A DNA stretch of 52,994 bases, from NCBI GenBank assembly GCA_903922465.1, contig CAIXTV010000113.1:1-52994 (forward strand), read 5' to 3'. Every line of letters starts with the position of its first letter. Position 1 is the first letter of the stretch. The notes beneath the pieces were generated by a model that saw only the letters and a program-made list of their open reading frames with translations, was not told the DNA's origin and made no database searches. Below are positions 35,138 through 44,231 of the stretch, piece after piece. A program made the translations under genes and the position numbers. The stretch comes from an uncultured bacterium. GTDB taxonomy: Bacteria > Bacteroidota > Bacteroidia > Bacteroidales > CAIXTV01.

Positions 35138-35662
35138 TTAGCTAAATTTTGACGCTTTAAAGAAGCTTATTACAGTGTTTAAACTCGTTTTCTATTTTAA
35201 TACTTATGATGTCCTATAGAATATTGCCTAATCAAAATCTCATACATACCATAAATGCATTTAATAAGCTATGTGGGGCAACATCCAGATTTACTTTTTA
35301 TTATTATATATTTTCCTTCACTTATGTGTTTTTTGCTATCACTTTAAATAATTCGTATACCCTTTAATACTTCCCTAGCGACCTATTACACTGTTTTTTA
35401 ATCGATTAACAATACTTGCATTTCATTAACCACTATTATTTCCCCTTTCTGATTATATTCTCAACTCTTCATATTAAAAGCATACAACTTTACATCATCA
35501 GTGCAACATTTTAAGTAAATACTATTCGAAGTTAAATAAGGATGAAGAACTTATAGTAAACTCCGGACTTTTCTCAATACAACAAGTAATAAAAGCAAAT
35601 ATTCCGTTTGTATTTTAATTAAATCAAGAGCTAAAAACCGAATTTATAGTTAGTATTCTGAA
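35138..35662. other. 525-bp non-coding region upstream of the EamA-GH20 genes
   Basis: No gene is seen. The region holds the 12-bp palindrome at 35398-35409 and an 8-bp palindrome GTTTAAAC at 35177-35184. No exact -7 element was found on the minus strand. It is the longest regulatory space in the glycan region. Confidence 0.45.
35398..35409. promoter_or_regulatory. Candidate LacI-family operator
   Basis: TTAATCGATTAA is a perfect 12-bp palindrome with a central CG, the usual form of LacI-family operators. It lies 261 bp upstream of the EamA-GH20 operon and 254 bp past the end of the GH92 gene. The LacI-type regulator encoded 3 kb away is the obvious candidate to bind it. Confidence 0.4.
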
Positions 35663-38623
35663 TTATTTAATAATGATTTCATCGGCGAATATCCAACTTT
35701 TACCACCAGCACCAGGATGCCAATCGGGGCAGTTGCCCATATTATAAGCAACCACTTTCACATACCTAGCCTGAAGGTTCATGGTTATTAGTTCAAAGTT
35801 TTTGGTTACAATTTCTTTCGATTGTTTTGGAATATTGTTCTTGAGAACACCTATTTCTCTAAAGTTAATATTATCGTCAGAAACCAAAATCGTTACTTTT
35901 TCGGGCATAAATATCCAAGCGCCAATATCTTGCAGACAACCCAGTGACACTAAATTCACAGGGCTTATCTTTCCTAAATCAATAATCGCCTCAAGATTAA
36001 TTCCCTCGTAACCTTGCCAGGTTCCTGTTCTGAAATCGTTGGCTCCACGGATGTTGTCAATTAAAGCTTCATCCCCACCAGCAGAATAAGCAGGTGCATA
36101 TTTCGTTCCTAGATGGATTTTCACCCCTTTCTGAATTCGAGTAAAAACCGAACTTCCTTGCTTGCTGTAACCTGTTTGGGTATTATAGGCAATGTATTGC
36201 ATGTGGGTAGTTTCGGTAAGATAAAAAGGTTTTTTGTAACGGATAGATGTCGTATCAGGCTTTTTGTCTCCTATAGTGTAATATATGGCACTCAAATTGT
36301 CGATACCAGCAAGGCTGAATAGACAGGAATCGGCAAAAACTTTTTCGCCTGAAGCAACATAAGGAGCCACGGTAATCAAATTATCTGTGATAGCACTTGG
36401 GTTAACTATTTCTTTGCCCATTCCCCATGATTTATTAGGCTGATCAGACATTTGATATTCCAACTTCGCTCCTTTAATCAATTGTTCGTGAGTAATAAAA
36501 GGACAATTCCATTCTTTACCATCTACCTTAAGACCCTGTATATATGTTTTTCCCGAAGCACCTGGAGCACTTATAACAAGTTCTTTTCCACCTTCAAGAT
36601 GCAGAGTAACTTTGTCAAATAAAGGACTACTAAGGTTGTAGATATTGGTGCCAGGTGTAACCGAATAAAGTCCCATTGCACTTATTACATACCAAGCAGA
36701 CATTTGCCCACAATCTTCGTTTCCACAAAGGCCATCTTCCTTCTGAAAATATTGTTCATTCATAATTTTCTTAACCATTGCTTGAGTCTTCCAAGGAGTT
36801 CCTGCATAGTTATAAAGGTAAGCCATATGATGACTGGGTTCGTTGCCATGTGCATATTGTCCTATTAAGCCAGTGATGTCCGATTGATCTCTTCCTGTAG
36901 TCTTCGAACTAGTCGAAAATAGAGAATCTAATCTATTTTCGAAGGCTTTTTTGCCTCCTAGTAGTTTAATAAATCCTTCTATATCCTGAGGAATAGCCAT
37001 GCTATATTGCCATGCATTAGCTTCAGTATAATTAAAATTAACTTCTCTTGGTTCGAAAGGGGCAAACCATTTTCCATTGGCCTTAGCCCTAAAAAAACCA
37101 GTAGTTGGATCGAAAACGTTTTTATAATATTGTCCTCTCTTAATAAATTCCTTATAATCATCCTTCCCTATAGCTTTAGCAAACTGGGCTATGCACCAGT
37201 CATCATAAGAATACTCAAGAGTTTTTGAAACTGACTCCGATTCAATGTCGTAAGGAATATAACCATACTGACGATAAGGCAATAGTCCCCTCTTATCAGA
37301 ACTTGCTCCACTTTTCATGGCTTCAAGCATTTTATTAGTATCGAAATTACGAATACCTTTGATATATGCATCGGTAATAACCGAAACAGAGTGGTAGCCA
37401 ATCATACAATTGGTTTCGTTGGCTGATAATTCCCAAACGGGCAAAATGCCACCGGTTTCATATTGTGACAACATGGTTTTGATAAAATCGAGGGTACGTT
37501 TAGGTTCAATAATCGTAAATAGAGGATGTTCTGCACGGTAAGTGTCCCAAAGCGAAAAAACAGTATAACAATCCCAACCATCGGTTTTATGCACTTTCAA
37601 GTCTCTCCCTCTGAAGGAACCGTCAACATCAGAATATAAATTAGGTGCTAGCATGCAGTGATACATTGCTGTATAAAACACTTCTTGCTGCTCTTTTGCG
37701 CCACCTTCAATCTCAATTTTCCCTAGTTCTTTGTTCCAATCATTTTTTGCATTCTTTAAAACACTTGTAAAATCCCAATCAGGAATTTCGGCTTTAAGAT
37801 TCAGTTTTGCGCCTTCAATGCTCACCGATGAGATAGCCAATTTCACATAAAGTTCTTTAATATTGTCGAATGAAAAAGCTGTAATTAGATTTTTATTATC
37901 AACTTTTTGGTTTTTTGGAATAGAAACAAGAGAATCATTTCTAAGCATTTGTGCTTGGGTTAATGGTTTAGAAAGACGAAGGGTAAAATACACATATTGG
38001 TCGTCAGCCCAAGCTTTTGAGCGGCGTAAACCACTAATAGTACTATCATTTTCAATAATGATGTATGACTCCAATACCTCATCACGATGAGCAAGGTTCA
38101 GTACGAGATGATTTTTAGTGTTCGTTGGGAAAGAGTATTTATGAAACCCACAGCGGTCTGTTGCAGTCAACTCCACTTGAATATTATTTGCCAATTTAAC
38201 AGCATAATAGCCAGCAGAAGCTTTCTCATTCTTATGTTTAAAGGCGCTTGCGTAGCCGTAATTCTTCAAAGCAATCTTTCCTGTGGCAGGCATTAAAAGA
38301 ATATCACCATAATCAGAACAACCTGTACCACTAAGGTGGGTATGTGAAAACCCATAAACGATACTATCCGAATAATGATAGGCGGAACAACCATCCCAAC
38401 CTTCAAGGCGAGTATCAGGGCTTAGTTGAACCATCCCAAAAGGAAGGCAAACTCCAGGGTAAGTGTGTCCATGGCCACCTGTTCCAATAAAAGGATTCAC
38501 CATAGTAGAGTAATCAGGCTTTTGCTGCGCAATAATCACATTGCAGATAAAAGCAAACTGAATCACTAAAATCAAAATACCCTTATTTGATTTAAAGGTA
38601 TTAAAAGGATTAGAATTAAACAT
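35663..38623 (-). CDS. GH92 alpha-mannosidase with C-terminal discoidin-like module
   Basis: This 986-residue exported enzyme (signal about 1-32, ending IIAQ) is a GH92 Ca2+-dependent, inverting exo-alpha-mannosidase. Typical blocks are NPFIGTGGHGHTYPG near the N-terminus, SLWDTYRAEHPL, GNEPSHHMAYLYNY near residue 593 (Glu = acid) and GLCGNEDCGQMSAWY near 634 (Asp = base region). A chitobiase-type beta domain (about 755-830) and the shared C-terminal module follow, ending in IFADEIIIK. It is 24 bp after the LacI regulator gene, so regulator and enzyme are one transcript. Substrates would be alpha-mannosides from N-glycans or yeast mannan. Confidence 0.93.
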   Translation of the reverse strand: MFNSNPFNTFKSNKGILILVIQFAFICNVIIAQQKPDYSTMVNPFIGTGGHGHTYPGVCLPFGMVQLSPDTRLEGWDGCSAYHYSDSIVYGFSHTHLSGTGCSDYGDILLMPATGKIALKNYGYASAFKHKNEKASAGYYAVKLANNIQVELTATDRCGFHKYSFPTNTKNHLVLNLAHRDEVLESYIIIENDSTISGLRRSKAWADDQYVYFTLRLSKPLTQAQMLRNDSLVSIPKNQKVDNKNLITAFSFDNIKELYVKLAISSVSIEGAKLNLKAEIPDWDFTSVLKNAKNDWNKELGKIEIEGGAKEQQEVFYTAMYHCMLAPNLYSDVDGSFRGRDLKVHKTDGWDCYTVFSLWDTYRAEHPLFTIIEPKRTLDFIKTMLSQYETGGILPVWELSANETNCMIGYHSVSVITDAYIKGIRNFDTNKMLEAMKSGASSDKRGLLPYRQYGYIPYDIESESVSKTLEYSYDDWCIAQFAKAIGKDDYKEFIKRGQYYKNVFDPTTGFFRAKANGKWFAPFEPREVNFNYTEANAWQYSMAIPQDIEGFIKLLGGKKAFENRLDSLFSTSSKTTGRDQSDITGLIGQYAHGNEPSHHMAYLYNYAGTPWKTQAMVKKIMNEQYFQKEDGLCGNEDCGQMSAWYVISAMGLYSVTPGTNIYNLSSPLFDKVTLHLEGGKELVISAPGASGKTYIQGLKVDGKEWNCPFITHEQLIKGAKLEYQMSDQPNKSWGMGKEIVNPSAITDNLITVAPYVASGEKVFADSCLFSLAGIDNLSAIYYTIGDKKPDTTSIRYKKPFYLTETTHMQYIAYNTQTGYSKQGSSVFTRIQKGVKIHLGTKYAPAYSAGGDEALIDNIRGANDFRTGTWQGYEGINLEAIIDLGKISPVNLVSLGCLQDIGAWIFMPEKVTILVSDDNINFREIGVLKNNIPKQSKEIVTKNFELITMNLQARYVKVVAYNMGNCPDWHPGAGGKSWIFADEIIIK

Positions 38624-38647
38624 AATAAAGGAATTAGTTTATGAAAT

Positions 38648-39703
38648 TTATTTGTTGATTATTAGTTTATTAAAGTCATTTCCACATGATTGTCTGATAA
38701 TAAGTTTCGATTTAAGCACCACCAAGCGAGGCACAAATGAAGGATCTGATTTACGACATATATTATCGATTAAAATACTAACCGACTGCTCGCACATAGC
38801 CTCTAGTGGTTGAGCAACAGCCGTGATGCTGGGTGAATTTACATTAAAAAGTTCAATATCATCATAACTAAGTATAGCCATGTGTTGGGGTACTCTTATC
38901 TTTAAATCATTTAGCACTTCCAAACAAGAAACTGTCAAATTATTATTACCAATAAAAAGGGCATCGGCAGCATTAGGACCTTTAAGTAAAGAAATCAATT
39001 TATTGCGCAACTCAGCCTTTATATCAGAAAAGGGAATTGTTAAAATATGTTTTTGAGAGGGTTTAATTTTATGCTTGCGTAAGGCATTCATATAACCCAA
39101 CTTTCGTTCGGTTAAAGTACTTAAATAATCGGGGGTCAAAGTTATATGACCAATACGTTGGTAACCCATGTTTATCAGATGTTCAACAGCTTCAAACGCT
39201 CCAGAATAGTTATCTGTTATTACTGCGTTCATCTTTAAATCTTTGAAACATCTGTCAATAAGCACAAATGGATATTTCTCTTCCTGAAGCCTAACAAAAT
39301 CCATAGGGTCAGAGCTGGATGTTGCAACAATCACACCATCCACTTGCTGTTCACGAAGCATTTGGATTATTGCTTTTTCCTTTTCTACATCTTCATGAGT
39401 GTTGCATATCATTAGGTTGTAACCTGCGGCACTTACATAACCTTCAATATAACGAGCAATATAAGCATAAAACGGGTTTGAAATATCGGCAACAACTAGT
39501 CCTATAATGTTCGACTTTCCTAAGCGTAATCCTCTCGCCACCCTATTAGGTTGGTAATTAAGTTCTGCTGCTTTTAGGATAACTTTGCGCTGAGTTAAGG
39601 CACTAATGCCATGTTTATCTCCATATCCGTTTAACACCATCGAAACTAATGTTTTCGATACTCTTAAACTCTCAGCAATATCTGCAATTCCAGGTTTTTT
39701 CAT
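38648..39703 (-). CDS. LacI-family transcriptional regulator
   Basis: This 351-residue repressor has an N-terminal LacI helix-turn-helix (residues 4-24, IADIAESLRVSKTLVSMVLN), hinge helix (about 46-58) and a periplasmic-binding-protein-like effector domain (from NIIGLVVADISNPFYA). It is directly upstream of GH92 and likely senses a sugar released by that enzyme. A matching palindrome lies upstream of the EamA-GH20 genes. The 327-bp gap upstream of the regulator has no exact -7 element. Confidence 0.92.
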   Translation of the reverse strand: MKKPGIADIAESLRVSKTLVSMVLNGYGDKHGISALTQRKVILKAAELNYQPNRVARGLRLGKSNIIGLVVADISNPFYAYIARYIEGYVSAAGYNLMICNTHEDVEKEKAIIQMLREQQVDGVIVATSSSDPMDFVRLQEEKYPFVLIDRCFKDLKMNAVITDNYSGAFEAVEHLINMGYQRIGHITLTPDYLSTLTERKLGYMNALRKHKIKPSQKHILTIPFSDIKAELRNKLISLLKGPNAADALFIGNNNLTVSCLEVLNDLKIRVPQHMAILSYDDIELFNVNSPSITAVAQPLEAMCEQSVSILIDNICRKSDPSFVPRLVVLKSKLIIRQSCGNDFNKLIINK

Positions 39704-40030
39704 AAATCTAAACCGTTAAAGGGGTTCAATAAACTAAATATCAATTAAATAAAACTATTTTTACGAAAATATTATTTTTACAATATTAGAAAATAATCCT
39801 GAAACAAAAAAACAAATTAAAATATTGCTTCAATAAAAGCTTATTCTATGAAGAAATCAATCAACAATATTAGGAAGTCAACATAGCTAAAACAACTGAT
39901 TATCAAATGTTTTTTAATTTCACCTCAGTACTGATTTGATTATTTTTACTTTAAAAAAATATTTAATCTAAAATTCAAATTTCTTGATTAAAAAAAATAG
40001 TTCAGCAAATTATTGCATGATTTCACAAGT
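39704..40030. other. AT-rich spacer upstream of the LacI gene
   Basis: No coding region, strong hairpin or exact promoter element is seen. AAC-C-GTT (39709-39720 region) is a short dyad close to the regulator start and might be an autoregulatory site; this is weak. Confidence 0.3.
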
Positions 40031-42889
40031 CTAACGCCCACATATGGAAAGATAAGGGCAAAACTTACATCTGGCTGTATCTTCTGCTTTTTTAAAAGGG
40101 AGCTTTGAGTTGAAAATATCATTTAATACGAATTTAATTACTTTTTCAAATTCAAGTATTTGGTCATGATTAATGAACTCCGATTTATCAATCTTCACTT
40201 TTAGAAAACTTTTTTGTGGTTTACCTACAGCTATTATCCCACTTTCCATTTCCAATAGTTTTAACACTGTATTTTTACTGTATAAATAAGCATACATCAG
40301 TAATTGAAATGATTTCTCATATTTGGTTTTAATAATGAGTTCCATGAAATCAGAAAATTCGAGTTCAGTTTTTTCTACTTTCCCTGTTTTGTAATCAATA
40401 ATTCGCACATTATCCCCAATTTTATCAATGCGATCGCATTTCCCTTTTAGCTTCACCGAAAGGGCATCCTCATCTAAGTCAATTTCCAAATGAGTGCCTA
40501 GCCATTTTTCAACTGCAAGAATTGTTTGTTGTTTGTTTTCATTCGAAAACACCTTTATTTCTTTTATTTCAAACTCTATCTGTTTATATAGATAACATTT
40601 TATAACTTCAGCTGTCAGACGATTCTTACCGTTTGCGATATCTCCATCCTGATAATTCTTTAAAAAAGATTTTTCTATCAAATCATCCACTATCTTTAAC
40701 ATTCCTTTAAAATCATCCTCCTTCATTACCTTACCTGTAAATGGAATAAACAAATTCTCAAGCACATCATGAATAATGGTTCCCATAGTTTTGGCATCTA
40801 TTTCTTCAGTAATATTTTCAGGTTCCCTTAAGCCAATAATATCACTAAAATAAAACTTCAACGAGCACCTTAAATAATTAATTAGGGAAGTAGGAGAGAA
40901 ACCCTTTACTGCTTTATCATTCAATAATTGCATAATCTCCGGAGTCTTCTCTACTATTAATGGCTTTAGTGAATTTGTTAATTTGGGATTGATGTTGACA
41001 AATTGTTGTTCAATTATAATCTTGGGATTATATTTGGGGAGTTCATGCAATAATTGCGCAATAAATCTGCTCTTTTCGCCTCCACCCATTTCGCCACTTT
41101 CTGTATTATATACAAGATATATATTCTTAGCCCTTTGGAGTAGATGATAAAAGTGATACGCCATAATAGATTCCCTATCGCGATGGGTTTGCAAACCAAA
41201 CTCAGCTCGAATGTCGGGAGGGATAAAAGTTTGTTGATGTTTTCCTGAAGGGATATTGCCTTCATTTGCCGAAAGCAATATAATATTTTCAAAATCTAAT
41301 GTACGGGTTTCGAGCAAGCCTAATATTTGCAATCCTTGCAAAGGTTCACCATAGAATGGAACTGATTCAAGAATTGAAAGTTGTTCGAAAATGCTTTTAA
41401 GTGTTGATATTTGAGTGATATAATTTCCTTGGGCGAAATAAGAGGATAAAGTCGCCAAAAGTTTATCAAAATGCAACAGATATTCAAGTTCGATTTCGAA
41501 GCTAGGGATTTTTGAATTTTTCAGAACATAAACAAATCCATCGCGAATGAGCCCTAGAAGTTGTTGAAGGGTTTTTATAAAACCTGAAGGCTTGATTTCG
41601 GGTATGAAAAGTTGTTCGATAAATTGTCTTCCAATTATACTTATGCCGGGAAACAAATCCTGTATAGCTTTAGCAGTGTAAAATGAACGGTTCTTTGAAT
41701 TAATTTCAGCGAGTATTTTCAGCAGATAATCGTATTCACCTGAAAAAAGTGTTCTAATATAAGGGTGTTGCAGTAGAGCGACTATATCTTTAAAATAATA
41801 AACTGCTTGTGGACTTTTACGAAGCAATTGATATCGCGATGCATTACTTGCAGTGCTAAAACATTGATTGAAGAAACTATACATGGGAGTATTGCGCAAA
41901 GGGAGTCCCATAGTTAGATTCAGTGTATGCACACTTTCGGGAATGGAGTTGAGAACCGGGAAAAGCAGGCTTTCATCGGCAAGAACCAAGGCTGTTTTTT
42001 CTATTTTCGAATCACTTGCAAATTCAGTAGTCAGAATTGCAGCAGCAGTTTTTGCCTGACCTACCATACGTGGCACCCCGATTAAAGTAAGTTTTTTAGG
42101 TTCAAGGAAATCTTTTGAAAGATGTTGTAGGACATCGAAGTGAGGATTTTTTGCATGTTTACGTAAGAATTTACCTGCTTCGTGGTTGGGATTGCTAAAA
42201 TAATAATCGTCGACATCCCATAAAATCTTAGTATTGCGTTCTTTCTGAATACACTCGAAAAGTTTTTCTTCGACAGGTGAAAGAGCATTGAACCCAGCAA
42301 ACAAGATGTTGTCGAAACACAAGTTGCTTTTAATCAGAGAAGGGCTTTCAACTGCATATCGATAAGCTAAGCCCTGATAACAGAACTTTTTCGATAATAA
42401 AACCTCAGCATACTTTTGATAATACTCTTTGAGTTTGCTAAAGAAGCTTAAATATTCTTTTTCATTCGCTGTAAGCGGGGTGCCATCTGGCGACCAGCGG
42501 CTTATTGCTTTAGCTTCTGAAAGATAAGAGAAAATATCACTCGCGTTTGCTAAGGCAATATCTACATCATTAAAATCGTGTAACATTAGCATGCCCGTTC
42601 CAATAAACTCGTCGAAAGTTCGAGGATTTTGCTTATCTAGCTGTAGATGTATTTGATACAATTCAATCAAAAGCTTTAGTGAATCTGCTATTTGAAGTTG
42701 GGTGATGGTAAAAACCAGATCTTCGATGGATAGAATTTCAGGAGCCCAAATGTTTTTCTGATAAACAGCTGCAAGATGTTTATTGAGAAATAATTTCGCC
42801 CTACGATTGGGCAACACCACACATAAGCTGCGGGTATCAATATTATTTTGATGAATGTATTCGGCAATTCGTAATAAAAATGGCTTCAA
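40031..42889 (-). CDS. AddB-type PD-(D/E)XK nuclease with Fe-S cluster
   Basis: This 952-residue protein resembles the AddB/RexB subunit of the AddAB double-strand-break repair complex. The N-terminal part opens with the inactivated-helicase strand SLCVVLPNRRAKLFLNKHL. The C-terminal nuclease has GFSPTSLINYLRC (Cys675), the HDVLE helix, and Asp832/Lys834 in IIDYKTGK. Cys941, Cys944 and Cys950 at the extreme end form, with Cys675, the four ligands of the AddB Fe-S cluster. The only start at the N-terminus is TTG at 42887-42889, 8 bp after the upstream stop; no ATG lies upstream in the gap. An AddA partner is not in the window. Confidence 0.85.
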   Translation of the reverse strand: MKPFLLRIAEYIHQNNIDTRSLCVVLPNRRAKLFLNKHLAAVYQKNIWAPEILSIEDLVFTITQLQIADSLKLLIELYQIHLQLDKQNPRTFDEFIGTGMLMLHDFNDVDIALANASDIFSYLSEAKAISRWSPDGTPLTANEKEYLSFFSKLKEYYQKYAEVLLSKKFCYQGLAYRYAVESPSLIKSNLCFDNILFAGFNALSPVEEKLFECIQKERNTKILWDVDDYYFSNPNHEAGKFLRKHAKNPHFDVLQHLSKDFLEPKKLTLIGVPRMVGQAKTAAAILTTEFASDSKIEKTALVLADESLLFPVLNSIPESVHTLNLTMGLPLRNTPMYSFFNQCFSTASNASRYQLLRKSPQAVYYFKDIVALLQHPYIRTLFSGEYDYLLKILAEINSKNRSFYTAKAIQDLFPGISIIGRQFIEQLFIPEIKPSGFIKTLQQLLGLIRDGFVYVLKNSKIPSFEIELEYLLHFDKLLATLSSYFAQGNYITQISTLKSIFEQLSILESVPFYGEPLQGLQILGLLETRTLDFENIILLSANEGNIPSGKHQQTFIPPDIRAEFGLQTHRDRESIMAYHFYHLLQRAKNIYLVYNTESGEMGGGEKSRFIAQLLHELPKYNPKIIIEQQFVNINPKLTNSLKPLIVEKTPEIMQLLNDKAVKGFSPTSLINYLRCSLKFYFSDIIGLREPENITEEIDAKTMGTIIHDVLENLFIPFTGKVMKEDDFKGMLKIVDDLIEKSFLKNYQDGDIANGKNRLTAEVIKCYLYKQIEFEIKEIKVFSNENKQQTILAVEKWLGTHLEIDLDEDALSVKLKGKCDRIDKIGDNVRIIDYKTGKVEKTELEFSDFMELIIKTKYEKSFQLLMYAYLYSKNTVLKLLEMESGIIAVGKPQKSFLKVKIDKSEFINHDQILEFEKVIKFVLNDIFNSKLPFKKAEDTARCKFCPYLSICGR

Positions 42890-42897
42890 GGTAGATG

Positions 42898-43632
42898 TTA
42901 TTTTAGGTGTGAATTTGATTTTAAAAAAGTTTCTGCACGCTGAATGGCTTCTGTGGTACCAAGATCAAACCAATAATCAGCATCATGGCGATAGGCTTTG
43001 ATGGGATGTATTTGGCAAAGTTCGAGGTAGAGTTGTGTTAGAGAAAAAACTCCCCTTAGTTTGCTATGTTCGAAAATGTCAGGATGGAGGATTTGAATGC
43101 CACTGAAGGCTAAAGGTTTGAGATGCAAAGAAGATTGAACTAATTTACATTCCTTTGTTTTGATGTTTTCCCAACCACAAAGTTTATTTTCATTATCAAA
43201 CAGCAAATAGCGAGAAGTGCTTCGTTGACGAACAGCAAGTAAGGCCAGATTTTCAGATTCATGAAAGGTTTTCAACATTTTGGGGATTGAGATATTGGAA
43301 AGAACATCTACATTCCATACCAGAAAAGGCTGAGAACCTGAAAGCCGTGACAGAACATGCCTCACTCCCCCACCTGAATCAAGCAAATTGTCCGATTCGT
43401 TTGAAATATGTATCTGAAAGCCGAAGTTTTGATGCTGGGCTAAAAAATCGATGATTTGTTGAGCAAAATGGTGCACATTAATGATGATTTCTGAAATATT
43501 TGCCTGCTTTAAAGAGGTGATTGCATGCTCTAATAAGCAAACTCCATTGCATTTAACCAAAGCTTTTGGTGTATGCTCAGTAAGGGGCAACAAACGGGTT
43601 CCTAAGCCCGCAGCGAGTATCATGGCTTTCAT
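42898..43632 (-). CDS. Sugar-1-phosphate nucleotidyltransferase (MurU/GMP-like)
   Basis: This 244-residue nucleotidyltransferase has the signature MILAAGLGTRLLPLTEHTPK (residues 4-23) with Lys23, the metal Asp in WNVDVLS, and the tail WFDLGTTEAI. It joins a nucleotide to a sugar-1-phosphate. Closest forms are MurU (UMP to MurNAc-1-phosphate, cell-wall recycling) and mannose-1-phosphate guanylyltransferases. It is 8 bp before the AddB-type gene and may share its transcript. The substrate remains open. Confidence 0.88.
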   Translation of the reverse strand: MKAMILAAGLGTRLLPLTEHTPKALVKCNGVCLLEHAITSLKQANISEIIINVHHFAQQIIDFLAQHQNFGFQIHISNESDNLLDSGGGVRHVLSRLSGSQPFLVWNVDVLSNISIPKMLKTFHESENLALLAVRQRSTSRYLLFDNENKLCGWENIKTKECKLVQSSLHLKPLAFSGIQILHPDIFEHSKLRGVFSLTQLYLELCQIHPIKAYRHDADYWFDLGTTEAIQRAETFLKSNSHLK

Positions 43633-43653
43633 TGGGTGGAAGTAATTAGATTA

Positions 43654-43661
43654 CAAATGTA
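43654..43661 (-). promoter_or_regulatory. -7 element of the nucleotidyltransferase-nuclease operon
   Basis: TACATTTG on the minus strand is an exact TAnnTTTG match 21 bp before the ATG at 43632. Confidence 0.5.
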
Positions 43662-43794
43662 ATAATTATTGTCAACATAGGATGGATAGTAGTTTGGTTT
43701 TTTAGCTAAGTTGTTCAATTAATGACAAGAATGATTTAAGCCTGTTAGGCGTAGCGTCTCGCTACCCTTCCACCCATTCTAATCAACAACCCTC

Positions 43795-43956
43795 ATTGCG
43801 AGGAAACAGCCTGATGCTAATCTGGCTGTGACGAAGCAATCTTCTACCGTCTTTGCGAGGAAACTACCTGATGCCCATCAGACTGTGACGAAGCAATCTT
43901 CTACCATCTTTGCGAGGAAACTGCCTGATGCCCATCAGGCTGTGACGAAGCAATCT
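43795..43956. repeat. 57-bp repeat, three units
   Basis: The word GCGAGG occurs at 43798, 43855 and 43912, and ACGAAGCAATCT at 43831, 43888 and 43945, both exactly 57 bp apart. Each unit holds a small hairpin (CCTGAT/ATCAGG in the last two). The words TTGCGAGG and GAAGCAATCT are, from memory, common in scattered intergenic repeats of many bacteria, so this is likely a local cluster of such an element. The third unit breaks off after 43956. Confidence 0.75.
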
Positions 43957-43982
43957 CCCCTCTCCACTGCTTATGGGCTCGC

Positions 43983-44020
43983 TGAGCCTGTCGAAGCGAA
44001 AAGGGGTTTCGACAGGCTCA
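43983..44020. repeat. Palindromic intergenic element
   Basis: TGAGCCTGTCGAA (43983-43995) and TTCGACAGGCTCA (44008-44020) form a perfect 13-bp stem with a 12-nt loop. From memory, this word is a widespread REP-like palindrome in environmental genomes. It follows the 57-bp repeat cluster directly. Confidence 0.65.
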
Positions 44021-44046
44021 ACCACCAGGACATGCTCAACCACCAA

Positions 44047-44080
44047 AAAAAAGAGCGACATTTTCATGTCGCTCTTTTTT
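44047..44080. terminator. Strong bidirectional terminator
   Basis: A perfect 15-bp stem, whose core is GAGCGACAT / ATGTCGCTC with six A-T pairs at the base, has a 4-nt loop and is flanked by an A-run and a T-run. It lies about 150 bp downstream of the giant surface protein gene (minus strand) and would end its transcript. Confidence 0.85.
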
Positions 44081-44231
44081 ATAGAAGGATAATGCAAGGA
44101 TTATTTCCAGTTAAATTTACTTTCTATGTTGCTAAAAAGGTTTTAAGTCTTAGCAAATTAATTGCTGTTATCTGTTTCTTTATTTCAGCAACACAGTTTG
44201 CAAGATTTTGCATTATTTACTTTGGATAGGA

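Noticed and set aside
43795-43956. CRISPR array
   Set aside because: Units are contiguous with conserved sequence throughout; there are no unique spacers and no cas genes.
43828-44229. Open frame of 133 codons through the 57-bp repeats, palindrome and terminator
   Set aside because: It runs straight through repeat elements and a terminator hairpin, so coding is not credible.
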